Notes: generated from the letters alone by a model not told the origin. DNA of 64,000 nt from Palaemon carinicauda (GCF_036898095.1 NC_090744.1:11122920-11186919); one strand, 5' to 3'; positions 19,780-30,347 are shown, numbered from the stretch's first letter. Made by a program: numbers and translations.

Positions 19780-20050
19780 GATCTGCTGGACAGGTTTTCA
19801 ATACCTGCTCAAGCACGATAGTTTCTTGTAGTGTCTGCAACCTCACCATCCTTGAGAGCTAAGGATGGGGGTTTTGGGAGAACCTACAGGTCTACCATTC
19901 CCTACCCCTCCCTGGTCCTAGCTTGGGTGAAGAGGGCATTTGGTGCTGATCATATGTTATTGTGGTAATTCTCAGGAGCTTGTTAAGGTCCCTCGCTTCT
20001 GCCATTCATGAGTGGCCTTTAAACCCTAAAATCCAGAATCAAATCTTTTA
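19780..20050 (+). repeat. tRNA-derived SINE (family C)
   Basis: The head contains 'ctgccaggtgatctgctgg' and a degenerate B box. The body has 'agtttcttgtagtgtctgc', 'gagctaaggatgggggttt', 'ccctggtcctagcttgggt' and the end 'ccattcatgagtggccttt'. It matches 29700-30015 and the tail at 58200. Polymerase III would have transcribed the source; this copy's boxes are eroded. Confidence 0.75.
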
Positions 20051-20079
20051 AAGCAGTCTCAGAGGAAAGTGTCAGGAAT

Positions 20080-20255
20080 GACTTTCTTTACTTTAAGGGC
20101 TGCTTATCTGGTCCCGTACAGCAAGGGAACCCTACTCTCTACAGGACCTCCACGGCTGTTTTATGATGTTCATTCGGGAACATTTAACATTTCACAATTC
20201 ACATTGTTTGCTTACTGTTCGATCATCTTTGTCAAAACAGGAGAGTATCATTGAT
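20080..20255 (-). repeat. LINE family B 3'-end fragment
   Basis: 'tttactttaagggctgctt' is followed by 'ccctactctctacaggacc'. This is the family B 3' untranslated region and last few codons. Confidence 0.75.
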
Positions 20256-20375
20256 TGTGGGTTGGTAACTCCATATTCATGTGGGGGTGGGTGGTCAGGA
20301 AGAGTAAAATACAAATGGTTTAAGGAAAATGAGGGATCTTTACCCACACTGGAATGAGTGTTGTTGGCTTTTCAA

Positions 20376-20397
20376 CTATTTATTATTATTATCATCA

Positions 20398-20450
<53 letters not shown>

Positions 20451-20893
20451 GTTACTTGCTAAACTACATCCCTAGTTGGAAAAGCAGAATGCTATAAGCT
20501 CTAGGGCTCCAACAGGGATTATATCCCAGTGAGGAAAGGAAATAAGGAAACTTCAAGAAAAATAATTGACAATTAATATAAAATATCTTAAGAACAGAAA
20601 CAACATTAAAATAAATATTTCATATAAACTATATAAACTTTAAGAAAAACAAGGGGAAGAGAAATAAAATAGAATAGTGTGCCCAAGTGCACCCTCAAGC
20701 AAGAGAACTCTACCCCAAGACAGTGAAAGACCATGGTAAAGAGGCTATAGCACTATCCAAGATTAGAGAACAATCGTTTGATTTTGTAGTGTCCTTCTCC
20801 TAGAAGAGCTCTGCAATGTAATTGTTCAGTGGCTTCTCACTTGGTATGGGTAGAATAGATTTTTTAGTTATGGTAAGCAACTCTTCTAGGTAA
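20376..20893 (-). repeat. Family A copy with an internal orientation switch
   Basis: ATT repeats (20380-20450) and the reverse-complement 3' end lead through the body to about 20812 ('ctcctagaagagct'). From 20813 the sequence is family A body in the opposite, plus orientation ('ctgcaatgtaattgttcag' to 'ctaggtaaaggacact'). So two partial copies meet head to head. Confidence 0.75.
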
Positions 20894-20952
20894 AGGACAC
20901 TTCACTAGAAAGGCAACATCTCCCTCTCCATGCAACCATGTACTGGACTGTA

Positions 20953-21540
20953 TTAATCTCTTCCAGAAATGGATCCCCAATATTTACAAGAAATCACTCT
21001 GAAGTGGTGTAAGCAAAAGTCGTGATTAACGTCCTGTGGGCGTATATTATAGGTATTTCCATACCAAATTTCAGGTCGTGATATAAATATCAGGGCATAA
21101 GAGCAAAAAATGCAAATTTTTGGTCTATAAAAAGTTGAAAATCTAAAAATAATCATTAATTTTTTTGTTTAAAAATAAACAGATTGCAAAACTAACCATT
21201 TTGAAGAAACCTGTTCCAAAAATGTCGAGACTTTCTATTGGTATTTATCTAGGGCACCTCGGTATGAAATTTTAATTCATTTGGTTGTAATACCAGGGCG
21301 CAGGTGACCAGAATATAATTTATTTTGTCAGAAAAGGGCAAAAAAACTAAAATTAATTTGGTATGTATCAAAAGAAAAAATTTAAACTCATCTGGGTATT
21401 TACCCACTCGACCTTTGTGCCAAATTTCAAGTCATTTGGCCCAGCAATGACCAAGATGAATTGATTGGAAGGTTTGGCAGCAGGAGGCGAAGAAACATTC
21501 AGGAAAAAACAATATATGTCCCTCACATGGAGTGGGGTAT
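20953..21540. repeat. AT-rich stretch with three imperfect repeats
   Basis: Similar segments recur at 21056-21098 ('ccaaatttcaggtcg'), 21262-21303 ('gaaattttaattcatttgg') and 21418-21455 ('ccaaatttcaagtcatttgg'), each followed by 'cag.gc' or 'cag.aatgacc' text. They resemble decayed units of an older dispersed repeat. No gene. Confidence 0.4.
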
Positions 21541-21545
21541 GAAAA

Positions 21546-21745
21546 TCAAACCATTGTTCTTTAGTCTCGGGTAATGCTGTAGTCTCTGTACCATGGTTTT
21601 TCACTGTCTTGGGTTAGAGTTCTTGTGTTAGAGGGTACACTTAGGCACAACATTCTTTCCTTTATTTCCTTCCCCTACTGGGCTATTTTCCTTGTTGGAG
21701 CCCTTGGGCTTTTAGCATCCTGATTTCCCAACTAGGGTTGCATCT
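21546..21745 (+). repeat. Family A copy, internally deleted
   Basis: 'tcaaaccattgttctttag' and 'tgtaccatggtttttcact' run into 'ctgggctattttccttgtt' and 'ccaactagggttgcatc', with the AT-rich middle largely missing. Confidence 0.75.
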
Positions 21746-21820
21746 GGTATACAAGCTTTGAGATAAATTATTTAATCATACTGAATGGAAATTGATATAC
21801 GATGAGTAATTGGTCCTTAA

Positions 21821-22065
21821 CCCTTTTACCCCCAAAGGACGTACTGGTACGTTTCACAAAACTCATCCCTTTACGCCCATGGACGTACCGGTACGTCCTT
21901 GCAGAAAACTACTATTTGATTTTTTTTTTTGCATATTTTTGATAATTTTTTGAGAAACTTCAGGCATTTTCCAAGAGAATGAGACCAATCTGACCCCTCT
22001 CTGATGAAAATTAAGGCTGTTAAAGCAATTTAAAAGAAATATACTGCAAAATGTGCTTGAAAAAA
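21821..22065 (-). mobile_element. TTAA-target MITE, copy d, truncated
   Basis: TTAA at 21817-21820, then CCCTTTTACCCCCA, ACGTACTGGTACGT, a second TIR-like block and ACGTACCGGTACGT. The conserved core follows, in opposite orientation to copies a-c. The other TIR is absent, so it is 3'-truncated near 22065. Confidence 0.85.
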
Positions 22066-22194
22066 CAAATTAAAACAAAAATGTCATATGAGGTCTGTGT
22101 GAAGAAATTGCTATTTTTTCTTTATAAATTATGTAAATCACTTAGCAGTATACTGTACATGTAATATTTGGAATAAAAATTTATTTACTTTCAG

Positions 22195-22335
22195 ATCTAT
22201 ACACTATCAAGCTTTTGGAAGCGGAACGACTATGCTGAGCTTCCGCTGATGAGGAACTCCTCACTCCCTCTTCAGAGGAGAGGAGGAAGAAGCCAAAGCT
22301 TCTCGAGGGGGAGGAACCGTGGATTTCTGCCTTGA
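22195..22335 (+). other. Candidate exon, unidentified
   Basis: A strong acceptor (ATTTACTTTCAG at 22183-22194) precedes a GC-richer, purine-rich block. Read in phase 0, as would follow the candidate exon at 2806, it gives IYTLSSFWKRNDYAELPLMR and an R/G/S-rich continuation, ending at TGA 22333-22335. Another frame reads EELLTPSSEERRKKPKLLEG to a TAG at 22348 but has an upstream TGA. No clear splice donor follows, so this would be a terminal exon. Not similar to any family I recognise; tentative. Confidence 0.3.
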
Positions 22336-22349
22336 ATCTGCTGGTGGAG

Positions 22350-23560
22350 TAGTTAGTATTCTTTAATTCATGTTTGATTAAGCACTGGTAGGTGGTTGTG
22401 CATTTTAATGCTCTGGTAAAGTGTAATACTGTATATTATATAGAATATAAAAGTTACTTTAGTGAGGAGGGAATTAATTTTCAAAGCAATCTTAATATTA
22501 GTTCCAAACAATCATAGGCTGTTTATTTCATTGTATTAGGCGAGTATTTAAGGTAAATCATTTTTATCTCTTAGCCTCGTGCGGGTCCAGTATCATAGCA
22601 CTGCATGTTACAAGGGTCCTTTTGGATATTGGCTGCACTATACTTCCTTTCACAAGTTCTCTCCTCTTTATCAGATGTCTTTAAACGTAAATATATAACA
22701 GCAGGGATTTCCTCCCAAGTTGCACCTCTGCTCTGAAGGATCCTATTTAGAGCTCTGGGTCTTATAGCTGAAATTCTGTATCACAAATCACAGCTCCTAT
22801 GCTACAATGGAAATATTTCCCTTCCAGTTTGCTATAAAATTGATGTCTCGACTGCCATGTTGACGCATATTTCCATTTGTAGGAGGGCTGTTCCATCAGT
22901 GCCCCTCCTCCAGGGCACTGTAGGCATTGCTTAAGTCTTTGCAGCATTCCATTAGCACCTTCCATATATCGTTCTACTTTATCTCAATTCCAGGTTCCTT
23001 TCTTCCGTCTGCTGTCCAGTCTCTTACCCTTTACTGTTTATCATAGCTGCTCAGTTTTCCTGCACTGGAAATGGGTTCACAGACCCCAGTATTGTCTTAT
23101 ATAGCACAAATTCATAAATCATATCTGTCAGTGTGATCCAAAGACTCATATACAGTAGTCTTGAAAAATTTTTATCTTATGTCTTTTCAGGTTCTGTCTT
23201 GATCAACTTCTTATTTCACTTGGTTTCCTTTTGGTTGACTATTCAGTTGGTAATGTGAAATGTTTAGGGATTATATACCTGGCAGTCTTTTGTGATTGCC
23301 CTCTAAATGAAGATTTAGCCTGTTTGGATAAACTTCTAGTTCATTTTTGAAGGTGCTTGGTCCAAAATAGTTGGCAATATATTATTCATATTTTTGCCTT
23401 TCAACTTTTAATTCTTTCCATTTGATCCTTGTTACCATTGAGAAGTGCCACTCCTAATGTAACATGACTGATATTTCAAATTTAATTGAAGTTTTTCTTT
23501 CCTTAAGCAATAGAGTACTTGGGTGTTACGTGTGTGTTTCTGTCAACTCTCAATTGAAGG
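22350..23560. other. Non-coding AT-rich stretch
   Basis: No supported gene, array or repeat landmark was recognised. Confidence 0.4.
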
Positions 23561-23564
23561 TATT

Positions 23565-23837
23565 CTCTTGGGAACCTCATTCCTCTTGTAAGTAGGCAAT
23601 GTCCAGATACATCACCCTTATAATGAACCTTTTCCCCTGTGACCTCAAAGACTTACATCTTCTCTTGTCATGCTGTCTTGTTATAGCCACAAGCAACATG
23701 CTCTTGGGAATCTCATTCCTTTTGTAAGTAGGCAATGTCCAGATACATCACCCTTATAATGAACTCTTTCCCCTGTGACCTCAAGGACTTCCATCTTCTC
23801 TTGTCATGCTGTATTGTTATAGACACCAGTAACATTG
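23565..23837. repeat. 136-bp tandem duplication
   Basis: 'gtaagtaggcaatgtccag' occurs at 23588 and again at 23724, and the surrounding ~136 bp ('atacatcacccttataatg', 'cttgtcatgctgt.ttgtta') is duplicated with few differences. Confidence 0.9.
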
Positions 23838-23964
23838 TTTTCCTCATTAATTTGCATCCTTACATAGTGGTGGTTGTCTTATTTGTACCAACGCTTTTAG
23901 ATGTTATGGTGCAATTTTTATACAAAATAATCCACTTTTGGTTAACCTTGAGCTAGGACTGTTT

Positions 23965-24480
23965 CTTTACTTACTTTTACTTTACTTTGATGGCTGCTTT
24001 TCCCGTCCCATACAGCAGGGGAACCCCACTCTCTACAGGACCTCCACTGTCGTTTACCTTGTTCGTTCAGAGTATTTAACATTTCGTATTGCATATTGTT
24101 CATTTACTGTTGCATCGTCACTGTCAAAAGACTTATGAAATAAGAAAGTCATCAGTTTCCTCTTGAAAGCATTAATGTCTTCAATCATTCTAATGTTTCG
24201 TGGAGCTTATTATATAGTCTCGAGGCTGCATATTTAAAGGCTCTGGAGCCTAAAGTAGACATACATCTAGGTTCCAACAGTTTAAAGCCATCTGTAATTA
24301 TTATCGTGTCGACACGATTTGTTGGCTGCGCAATGTGTAACAATTCTCTTAAGTATTTTGGACGCCCGGTTCTGAATACTGCCATCCATTTTAATTTGTT
24401 GGTTAATCTGGAATTAATGTTTAATTTACCTTCTGTATCACATTTGGTTATCATTTTCTTATGTTGGTCCAACAGCATTT
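23965..24480 (-). pseudogene. LINE family B C-terminal RT region and 3' end
   Basis: The minus strand keeps an open frame from 24478 to 24185. It includes KWMAVFRTGRPKYLRELLHI, then FKLLEPRCMSTLGSRAFKYA and SRLYNKLHETLE. These are the conserved 'P.YL..LL..', 'L..PR....GSRAF..AA..LWN.LP' segments at the C-terminus of CR1/L2/Jockey-type ORF2. It continues to the 3' untranslated block at 23965-24060 and a GTAAA-like tail. The 5' end is truncated, as is usual for LINEs. It is better preserved than the copy at 17822. Confidence 0.85.
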
Positions 24481-24499
24481 TTTTCTCTCACCCTTTATT

Positions 24500-25270
24500 T
24501 TAGTGGGTAAAGTAAAGGTATCTTTCAATTCCACAGCACAGTACAGTACAGTAATCTTTCAGCCATCTCAGTGTTATGTTCCAAGTCCCTCTGTGAAAGG
24601 TGTAAAGTACATGCAGATATCAAAGATGTTTTTCTTTTTTCTTTTTTTTATAATTTTTCATATTTGTTTAAGCTTTTATAAACACAATAAAGTCGATTTA
24701 GAATAAAATAGTTGGTATATAAAGAAGAGGCCGTGATATAGATTTACAGGTCTTCATGAATCCAAGATGTACTAAGAAATCAATCGGTGAACCACAATAT
24801 GGTGGGTGATTACTTTAGAAATCTATCTGGTTTCTCTAAACTTGTAATTAAGGATGATTACTTGAGCAGTATAAACTGCAACATTTTGGCCTATAATATT
24901 CCTCTCCTTGGTTTGACTGCTCCTCAGACAGCATGCAAGATATGATGTTGAGTCATGTGCGTCTAGTATATCTTAAGGAATCGCCGTACCAACGAAATTT
25001 GAAATTTTCATCTAAAGAGCAATGGCATCAATAATCATCCAAAATCTAATACAGTAATATATCTGATCCTTTAAATAGAAAAATGTCCAACCCCATGACA
25101 CATCTTTTTTTTATTCTGCTTTCTATCCCAATGGTTTCATTGGTTATGTTCTTTTGGAAACTGCTGCATTCTTCAGGTATCAATCTTCTGGTAAATCGTC
25201 TTTGGGGCAATTTCAACTTCTCTTGGTCCTGCCATTTTACCCCTGGCTGAGTCTGTTAATAACTTCAGTT
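24500..25270. other. Non-coding stretch
   Basis: No supported gene or repeat family was recognised. Confidence 0.4.
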
Positions 25271-25271
25271 T

Positions 25272-25515
25272 TTTTATTGTTATTTCTAGCTAAGCTACAA
25301 ACTAGTTAGGAAAGCAGGAGGCTATAAGCCTAAAAGGGCAAATAGTCCTGTGATGAAAAGAAATAGGGAGACATAGAATAGTCTGCCTGAGTGTATCCTC
25401 AAGCAAGACTAACTCCAACCCAAGTTAGCGGAGGAAGACCATGATACAGAGGCTATGGCACTACCTGAGACTAGATAACAATGGTTTGATTTTGGAGTGC
25501 CCTCCTTCTCTTGGA
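25272..25515 (-). repeat. Family A copy, reverse orientation
   Basis: 'tagctaagctacaaactag' and 'aatagtcctgtgatgaaaa' lead to 'aagaccatgatacagaggc' and 'ggtttgattttggagtgcc'. The AT-rich middle is deleted. Confidence 0.75.
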
Positions 25516-25826
25516 TCTTCAATAATTGTCAAAGTTAATGGGCCTGATCATATTACAGGTTCTTTAAAATGTTTTCTGGTCCAACAGGTTTTCAAAAGTT
25601 AGGCAGATATTGGTTGATATTGGTTTGTAAATAAAATAGGCAGAGATTGGTTTGTACTCTATGAAACATGCATTTAAAAAGTATACTTTGCTGTTTCATG
25701 TGTTGATTGTTATGTACAGACAACATGAAAAAGTTGTGTACTTAGATCAGTTATCATAACAAGATTTTGTTTTAATATTCTTGTGGTTTTCAAGAGAGAA
25801 ATATTGACAATTTTTCTCATTTACAG

Positions 25827-25913
25827 GTCATGAAGATTGGAAAAGGTTCGAACTAAGAGATGAAAAAAAATACCTTGGGATCTGAAAGGGCTGGTAGTCT
25901 CAATAACTGCATA
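25827..25913 (+). other. Candidate 87-nt exon
   Basis: A good acceptor (TTCTCATTTACAG, ending 25826) and a good donor (GTGAGTA at 25914) bound 87 nt. One frame reads HEDWKRFELRDEKKYLGI before a stop; another has a 9-codon ATG frame. No domain. It may be a non-coding or untranslated exon. Confidence 0.3.
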
Positions 25914-25944
25914 GTGAGTATAATATTTAGATCTTTATAGCTAG

Positions 25945-25948
<4 letters not shown>

Positions 25949-26034
<86 letters not shown>
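25949..26034. repeat. (CT)n microsatellite
   Basis: About 43 uninterrupted CT units, just downstream of the candidate exon. Confidence 0.97.
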
Positions 26035-26036
<2 letters not shown>

Positions 26037-26170
26037 GTGGTAACATTATTAGTTTGTTTAATTAATGAGGACCTTTGCTTCAATAGGTATAGTGGAGATG
26101 ATGATGATGAATTAATTTGTTGTTTTAGGTACTTCTGAGAAGTATTAAAAATAAATCCCCTAAAGACCTT

Positions 26171-26412
26171 GCAATGTAGGTAGTAGGTTGGCCAGTGCAC
26201 CAGCCACCCGTTGAGATACTACCGCTAGAGAGTTATGTGGTCCTTTAACTAGCCAAACAGTACTATTTTAGATTCTTCTCTCTGGTTACAGTTCACTTTC
26301 CCTTTGCCTAGACATACACTGAATAGTCTGGCCTATTCTTTACAAATTCCCCTCTGTCCTCATACTCCTGACAACAATGAGATTACCAAACAATTCTTCT
26401 TCACTGAAGGGG
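26171..26412 (+). repeat. Family A 5' head with hairpin
   Basis: This copy shows the family's start. GGTAGTAGGTTGG at 26179 pairs with CCAGCC and TACTACC (26217-26223), an acceptor-stem-like hairpin. The body up to 'aggggttaactac' follows, then it is replaced by a LINE 3' end. Confidence 0.75.
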
Positions 26413-26993
26413 TTAACTACATATACCAAGGCACTTTCCCCCAATTTTGGGGGTTAGCCGACATCAAACAAATGCAACAGAAAAGGGGACCTCTCCTCTC
26501 TACGTTCCTCCCAGCCTGATAAGGGACTCAACCAAGTTCGGCTGGTACTGCTAGGCGTGCCACAGCCCACCCGCCCCCATTATCCACCACAGATGAAGCT
26601 TCATAACACTAAATCCTCTACTGCTGCTACCTCCGCGGTCATCCAAAGCACCGCAGGAAGCAGCAGGGCCTACCGGAACTGCGTCACAATCGCTCGCCAT
26701 TCATTCCTATTTCTAGCACGCTCTCTTGCCTCTCTCACATCTATCCTCCTATCACCCAGAGCTTCCTTTACTCCATCCATCCACCCAAACCTTGGCCTTC
26801 CTCTTGTACTTCTCCCATCAACTCTTGGATTCATCACCTTCTTTAGCAGACAGCCATTTTCCATTCTCTCAACATGGGCAAATCACCTCAACACATTCAT
26901 ATCCACTCTAGCTGCTAACTCATTTCTTACACCTGTTCTTTCCCTCACTACTTCGTTCCTAACCCTATCTACTCGAGATACACCAGCCATACT
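26413..26993 (-). pseudogene. RTE-like LINE (family E), RT C-terminus and 3' end, part 1
   Basis: The minus strand encodes the C-terminal part of a LINE RT. It includes SRVDRVRNEVVRERTGVRNE, then HVERMENGCLLKKV, GRSTRGRPRFGWMDGVKEAL and REARERARNRNEWRAIVTQF just before the stop. The 'RGRPR..W.DGV' and 'WR..V' pattern is the usual end of RTE-like ORF2. The 3' untranslated region ends in the hairpin 'cccccaattttgggggt' and a CATA-like tail. The upstream continuation lies at 28472-28695; a hAT element splits the two. Confidence 0.85.
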
Positions 26994-27001
26994 CCTTAGA
27001 C
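26994..27001. repeat. hAT target-site duplication, left
   Basis: CCTTAGAC, repeated exactly at 28464-28471 on the far side of the element. Confidence 0.93.
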
Positions 27002-28463
27002 CGGTGGTTCTTAACCTTTTATGGCTGTGACCCAAAATCCTGTCCAGATCAACCATGGCGACCCTTGCCTTCATAAATACTTTTATTTAGATTATAAAAT
27101 ACTTGTGCTTGTAAAAATATGACAGAAACAAAAACCACATGCAGAAATTTTTATAAATGCAAGTAGTGCATCTATATAATAATGATCCATGAGAAATAAA
27201 ACAAAGCACTGAGATTTTTTAAAATAAAAATAAAAATGTTTCTTAATATAAAAAAATTTATAATTAGGCTATAATTTACCATTGTTGAAAAGGGAAATTA
27301 TTCATACAAGACTATTTGACATGAAATATAGTATTAACCCCTTCCATCTGTGCCTCTGCCCTCCACTTCACTTCGTTCCTTTGTTTCTCTGATTCCTCCT
27401 TTCCTAATAGTCCCTTTCTCTACCTTCGTCCCTCATTTCAATCTGTCCATTCCTTACCTCCCTGTCTCCTTTCCTTTACCCCTTCTTTCGCTCCTTCTTC
27501 TCCTCGTCCCTTCGTCCGTAGTGAAGTGGTTAAAGTCAATGAGATCCTTGACACTGTATTGTTTTGGTCATCACTTCAAATCTGGATGATTTTGATGATA
27601 GGCTGCATCTTAGGTCATCCTCTGGTTGCAAACGGTTTCTGTATTTTGTCTTTATGACTGTGAGGGCTGAAAATCCTGCCTCACACAGGAAAGTTGCAGC
27701 AAAGGGAATTAGCGTTTTCAGGGCTTCACCTCCAAGATTGGGCTTTTCTAGTGAACTTTGATCCAAAATGAGCTCAGTGATTCCTTTTGCCTTTTGAAAT
27801 CGTAATGAAGTGTTGCGTCATTCTGGATCTCGATGAGCTCCTCGTGTAGCTTGCTGATGTTTGCGATTTCATCAGGCAAGTCTTCAGCTTCAATGTTGAA
27901 GGGGTTTTTTTACCCAACTTTAGTTGAACGTAATTTCTGGAATGTAATGATCAAACTCTCTAATTAGCTTGGATGAGAGAAAATGATGCAGTCTTTCCAG
28001 ATTTTATTTTATTCATCCACAACTTCAGTTTATTTTATTCATCCACAACTTCAGTTTTCCTTTGAATGCTAATAGCTTCTCAGAAACCCCAATCAATGTC
28101 TGATCACGACCTCGCATTGAAAGCACTAAATCTAGCGCCAAAAGCGCTCAGTTGCCAACTCTGGACACTGACACATCAGCTCCTGACTTCCTCCACCTCC
28201 CCCTCCTCCTTCCCTCCACCAACGGTTAGATTTAAAAGGCAAGAGATGTTGGTAGTTTTTTCACCTTAATCAAATAGTCTGTCTCAATGTTTTGCTTAAC
28301 ATTAGATAATAGTGACTTAAGACTTCTACATTCAGGATTAATACTTTGATAATATTTTGAATAGGATTATTGGGAAAATAGGAAGTCCACAAATCCTTGG
28401 TGACCCATTTAAATGGCTTGGCGACCCAAATTTGGGTCGCGACCCAGGGGTTAAGAACCACTG
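27002..28463 (-). mobile_element. hAT-family DNA transposon, 1.46 kb, internally decayed
   Basis: Terminal inverted repeats are CGGTGGTTCTTAACC at the left and GGTTAAGAACCACTG at the right, the CAGTGGTTCTTAACC type of hAT elements. They are flanked by a perfect 8-bp duplication, CCTTAGAC. The subterminal regions share 'gcgaccc'-type motifs. A transposase remnant lies inside on the minus strand. It splits a family E LINE, so it is younger than that LINE. Confidence 0.95.
27536..27895 (-). pseudogene. hAT transposase C-terminal remnant (ZBED-like)
   Basis: The minus strand first gives IEAEDLPDEIANISKLHEEL and then, after a shift, CEAGFSALTVIKTKYRNRL followed by a 'P.DDLR..LSS..PRFE' motif. This is the dimerisation domain at the C-terminus of hAT transposases and ZBED5/SCAND3-like domesticated relatives. 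The open part is 76 residues. The BED finger and the catalytic core were not found, so it cannot be functional. Confidence 0.85.
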
Positions 28464-28471
28464 CCTTAGAC
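28464..28471. repeat. hAT target-site duplication, right
   Basis: CCTTAGAC, identical to 26994-27001. Confidence 0.93.
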
Positions 28472-28695
28472 ATTTCATCTCAAACACATTCAATTTCTGT
28501 CTCTCCGTTACTTTCATTCCCCACAACTCCGATCCATACATCACAATTGGGACAATCACTTTCTCATACAGAACTCTTTACATTCATGCCCAACCCTCTA
28601 TTTTTTACTACTCCCTTAACTGCCCCCAACACTTTGCATCCTTCATTCACTCCCTGACATACATCTGCTTCCACTCCCATTTTCTCTTGTCATAA
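28472..28695 (-). pseudogene. RTE-like LINE (family E), part 2
   Basis: The minus strand reads VIVPIVMYGSELWGMKVTER and QKLNVFEMKCLR up to the hAT boundary, where it resumes at 26993. 'YGSE.W' and 'E.K.LR' are standard in the RT C-terminal half. Upstream of this the copy is decayed and lost near 28695. Confidence 0.85.
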
Positions 28696-28987
28696 ATCAA
28701 GAAGGTTTTTTAAATGATAGAAAGGATAGAGAAGCAGGAAATTTTATCGACATACATAGGAAAAAACATTTGTTGATTAATGAACATATAAAATGTAGAC
28801 TTGCATCAACTTTGTCATTCATAAACTTCCGTTACTCTCTGGATCACTTTCTATCTTGACTTGTCATTTTTTTACTACTGCTGTAAAGGACTAATGGAAT
28901 TTTAAGATGTACGTTGGAAAGTATAGAAATAATATATTGTATGATGATTGAATTAGCTTTGTACTTTCCTTTGTATTCACTTTACAG

Positions 28988-29117
28988 GCTGATTGATTAA
29001 GGAGTCGGATTGATTAAGGAGTCGGATTGATTAAGGAGTCGGATTGATTAAGGAGTCGGATTGATTAAGGAGTCGGATTGATTAAGGAGTTGAAACAAAG
29101 TATGAACGTCATCCGTG
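28988..29117 (+). other. Candidate exon made largely of a 17-bp tandem repeat
   Basis: A TTCACTTTACAG acceptor (ends 28987) and a GTGAGTG donor (29118) bound 130 nt. Positions 28990-29090 are six copies of a 17-bp unit (GGATTGATTAAGGAGTC). Each unit carries TGA or TAA, so it cannot be long coding sequence. It may be a non-coding exon, or splice sites by chance. Confidence 0.35.
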
Positions 29118-29119
29118 GT

Positions 29120-29690
29120 GAGTGTTCCGCTTTTATGTTTTCCTTCTGTGTTTGCTTCTTTGATACTTTGCTCTCATGTTTTCTTCTATAAGGTCTAAAA
29201 TTTGAGAGGTTAAAGTCATGGAATGAGAGAAAACTTTAAATTATTTAAATTTTGCCAAGGCCAATGTTTCTACAGTACAGAGTGTCTTTTCGTAAGGCTT
29301 GGAACGGATTAGGCTATTTACATGTAAAACGCGACTCAGGATACGAAAAAATCAGCATACGAAACCGTATCCTGAACGGATTACTTTCGTATGCTAAGGC
29401 ATCACTGTACCTGGTTTACATTGACCCTCTAGCTTATTCTTGCTCATATTCATTCTCAACGTTCTCCTTTTGCAAATGCTTTTCTACACCTTCACATATT
29501 GTAAAGTTCCTTTTCTTTGTCTTCAAAGGATCATTGGCATCCAACCATTCAAATTCCCATTCACAGTTCATTTTCTCTTCCCATAACTTAACACTGGTAA
29601 AGCTTACTTCCACTTTTATATTTTTGCTTTTTGCATCACTCCATCCATAAATATGTTGAAGAATCAGACATAACCATAACTTTGTCTCAG
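29120..29690. other. Non-coding stretch with nested small inverted repeats
   Basis: CAGGATACG (29336) pairs with CGTATCCTG, and AGCATACGAAA (29353) pairs with TTTCGTATGCT. These are remnants of a small repeat. No supported gene. Confidence 0.45.
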
Positions 29691-29699
29691 GCCTACTGA

Positions 29700-30015
29700 A
29701 TGTGGTAGCCTGTTAGAAGCATCCTTGCTTGGTGATCTGCTGGACTAGGGTTTGAGACCAGCTCAAGCACAATAGTTTCTTGTAGTGTCTGCAAGCCCAA
29801 TATCCTTTTGAGCTAAGGATGGGGTTTTGGGAGAGCCTAGATGTGTACCCTCTGAGTAGCAGCCATTGCCTTGCCTTGCCTTGCCCTTCTTGGTCCTTGC
29901 TTGGTTAGAGAGGGGCTTGGGCATTGGTCATATGTATATATGGTCAGCCTCTAGGGCATCATCACTGTTCCTTACCTCTACCGTTCATGAGTGGCCTTTA
30001 AACCTTGAAACTATG
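29700..30015 (+). repeat. tRNA-derived SINE (family C), near full length
   Basis: The head reads 'gtggtagcctgttagaagc', 'ttggtgatctgctggacta' and a B-box-like GGGTTTGAGACC. It is followed by the conserved body ('gagctaaggatggggtttt', 'ggtcatatgtatatatggt') and the end 'ccgttcatgagtggccttt'. One base in the B box departs from GGTTCRANNCC. It is the best copy of this family here. Confidence 0.8.
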
Positions 30016-30345
30016 TCAACGTAACACTTGCATTACTTCCATCTTGAAAACTTTTAAACCAACCCCTGCATTAATTCCATGTTAACTATTAATTAGTTCT
30101 TAATTTCACTCAAACTATCATTTGGTTAAAATATTTTTATCAACTTCTCACCATCCCATTTGTATTGTTTAATTTTACAAGTTATTACGAGGCATCCAAA
30201 AAACATACATTCTATCCTCTTGCCTGCAGAAGAGTACTTTGTCACTGAATCTTCCCTCTCCCTCACCCCTTTGCTTGTGTACCTCTCCAGTTTTACATTA
30301 ATGTATCCATACTCATATGTAACACACAGCACTTTGGATAATCCA

Positions 30346-30347
<2 letters not shown>

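Noticed and set aside
26557..27030. 157-codon plus-strand frame
   Set aside because: It is the antisense shadow of the family E LINE RT C-terminus and crosses the hAT insertion border.
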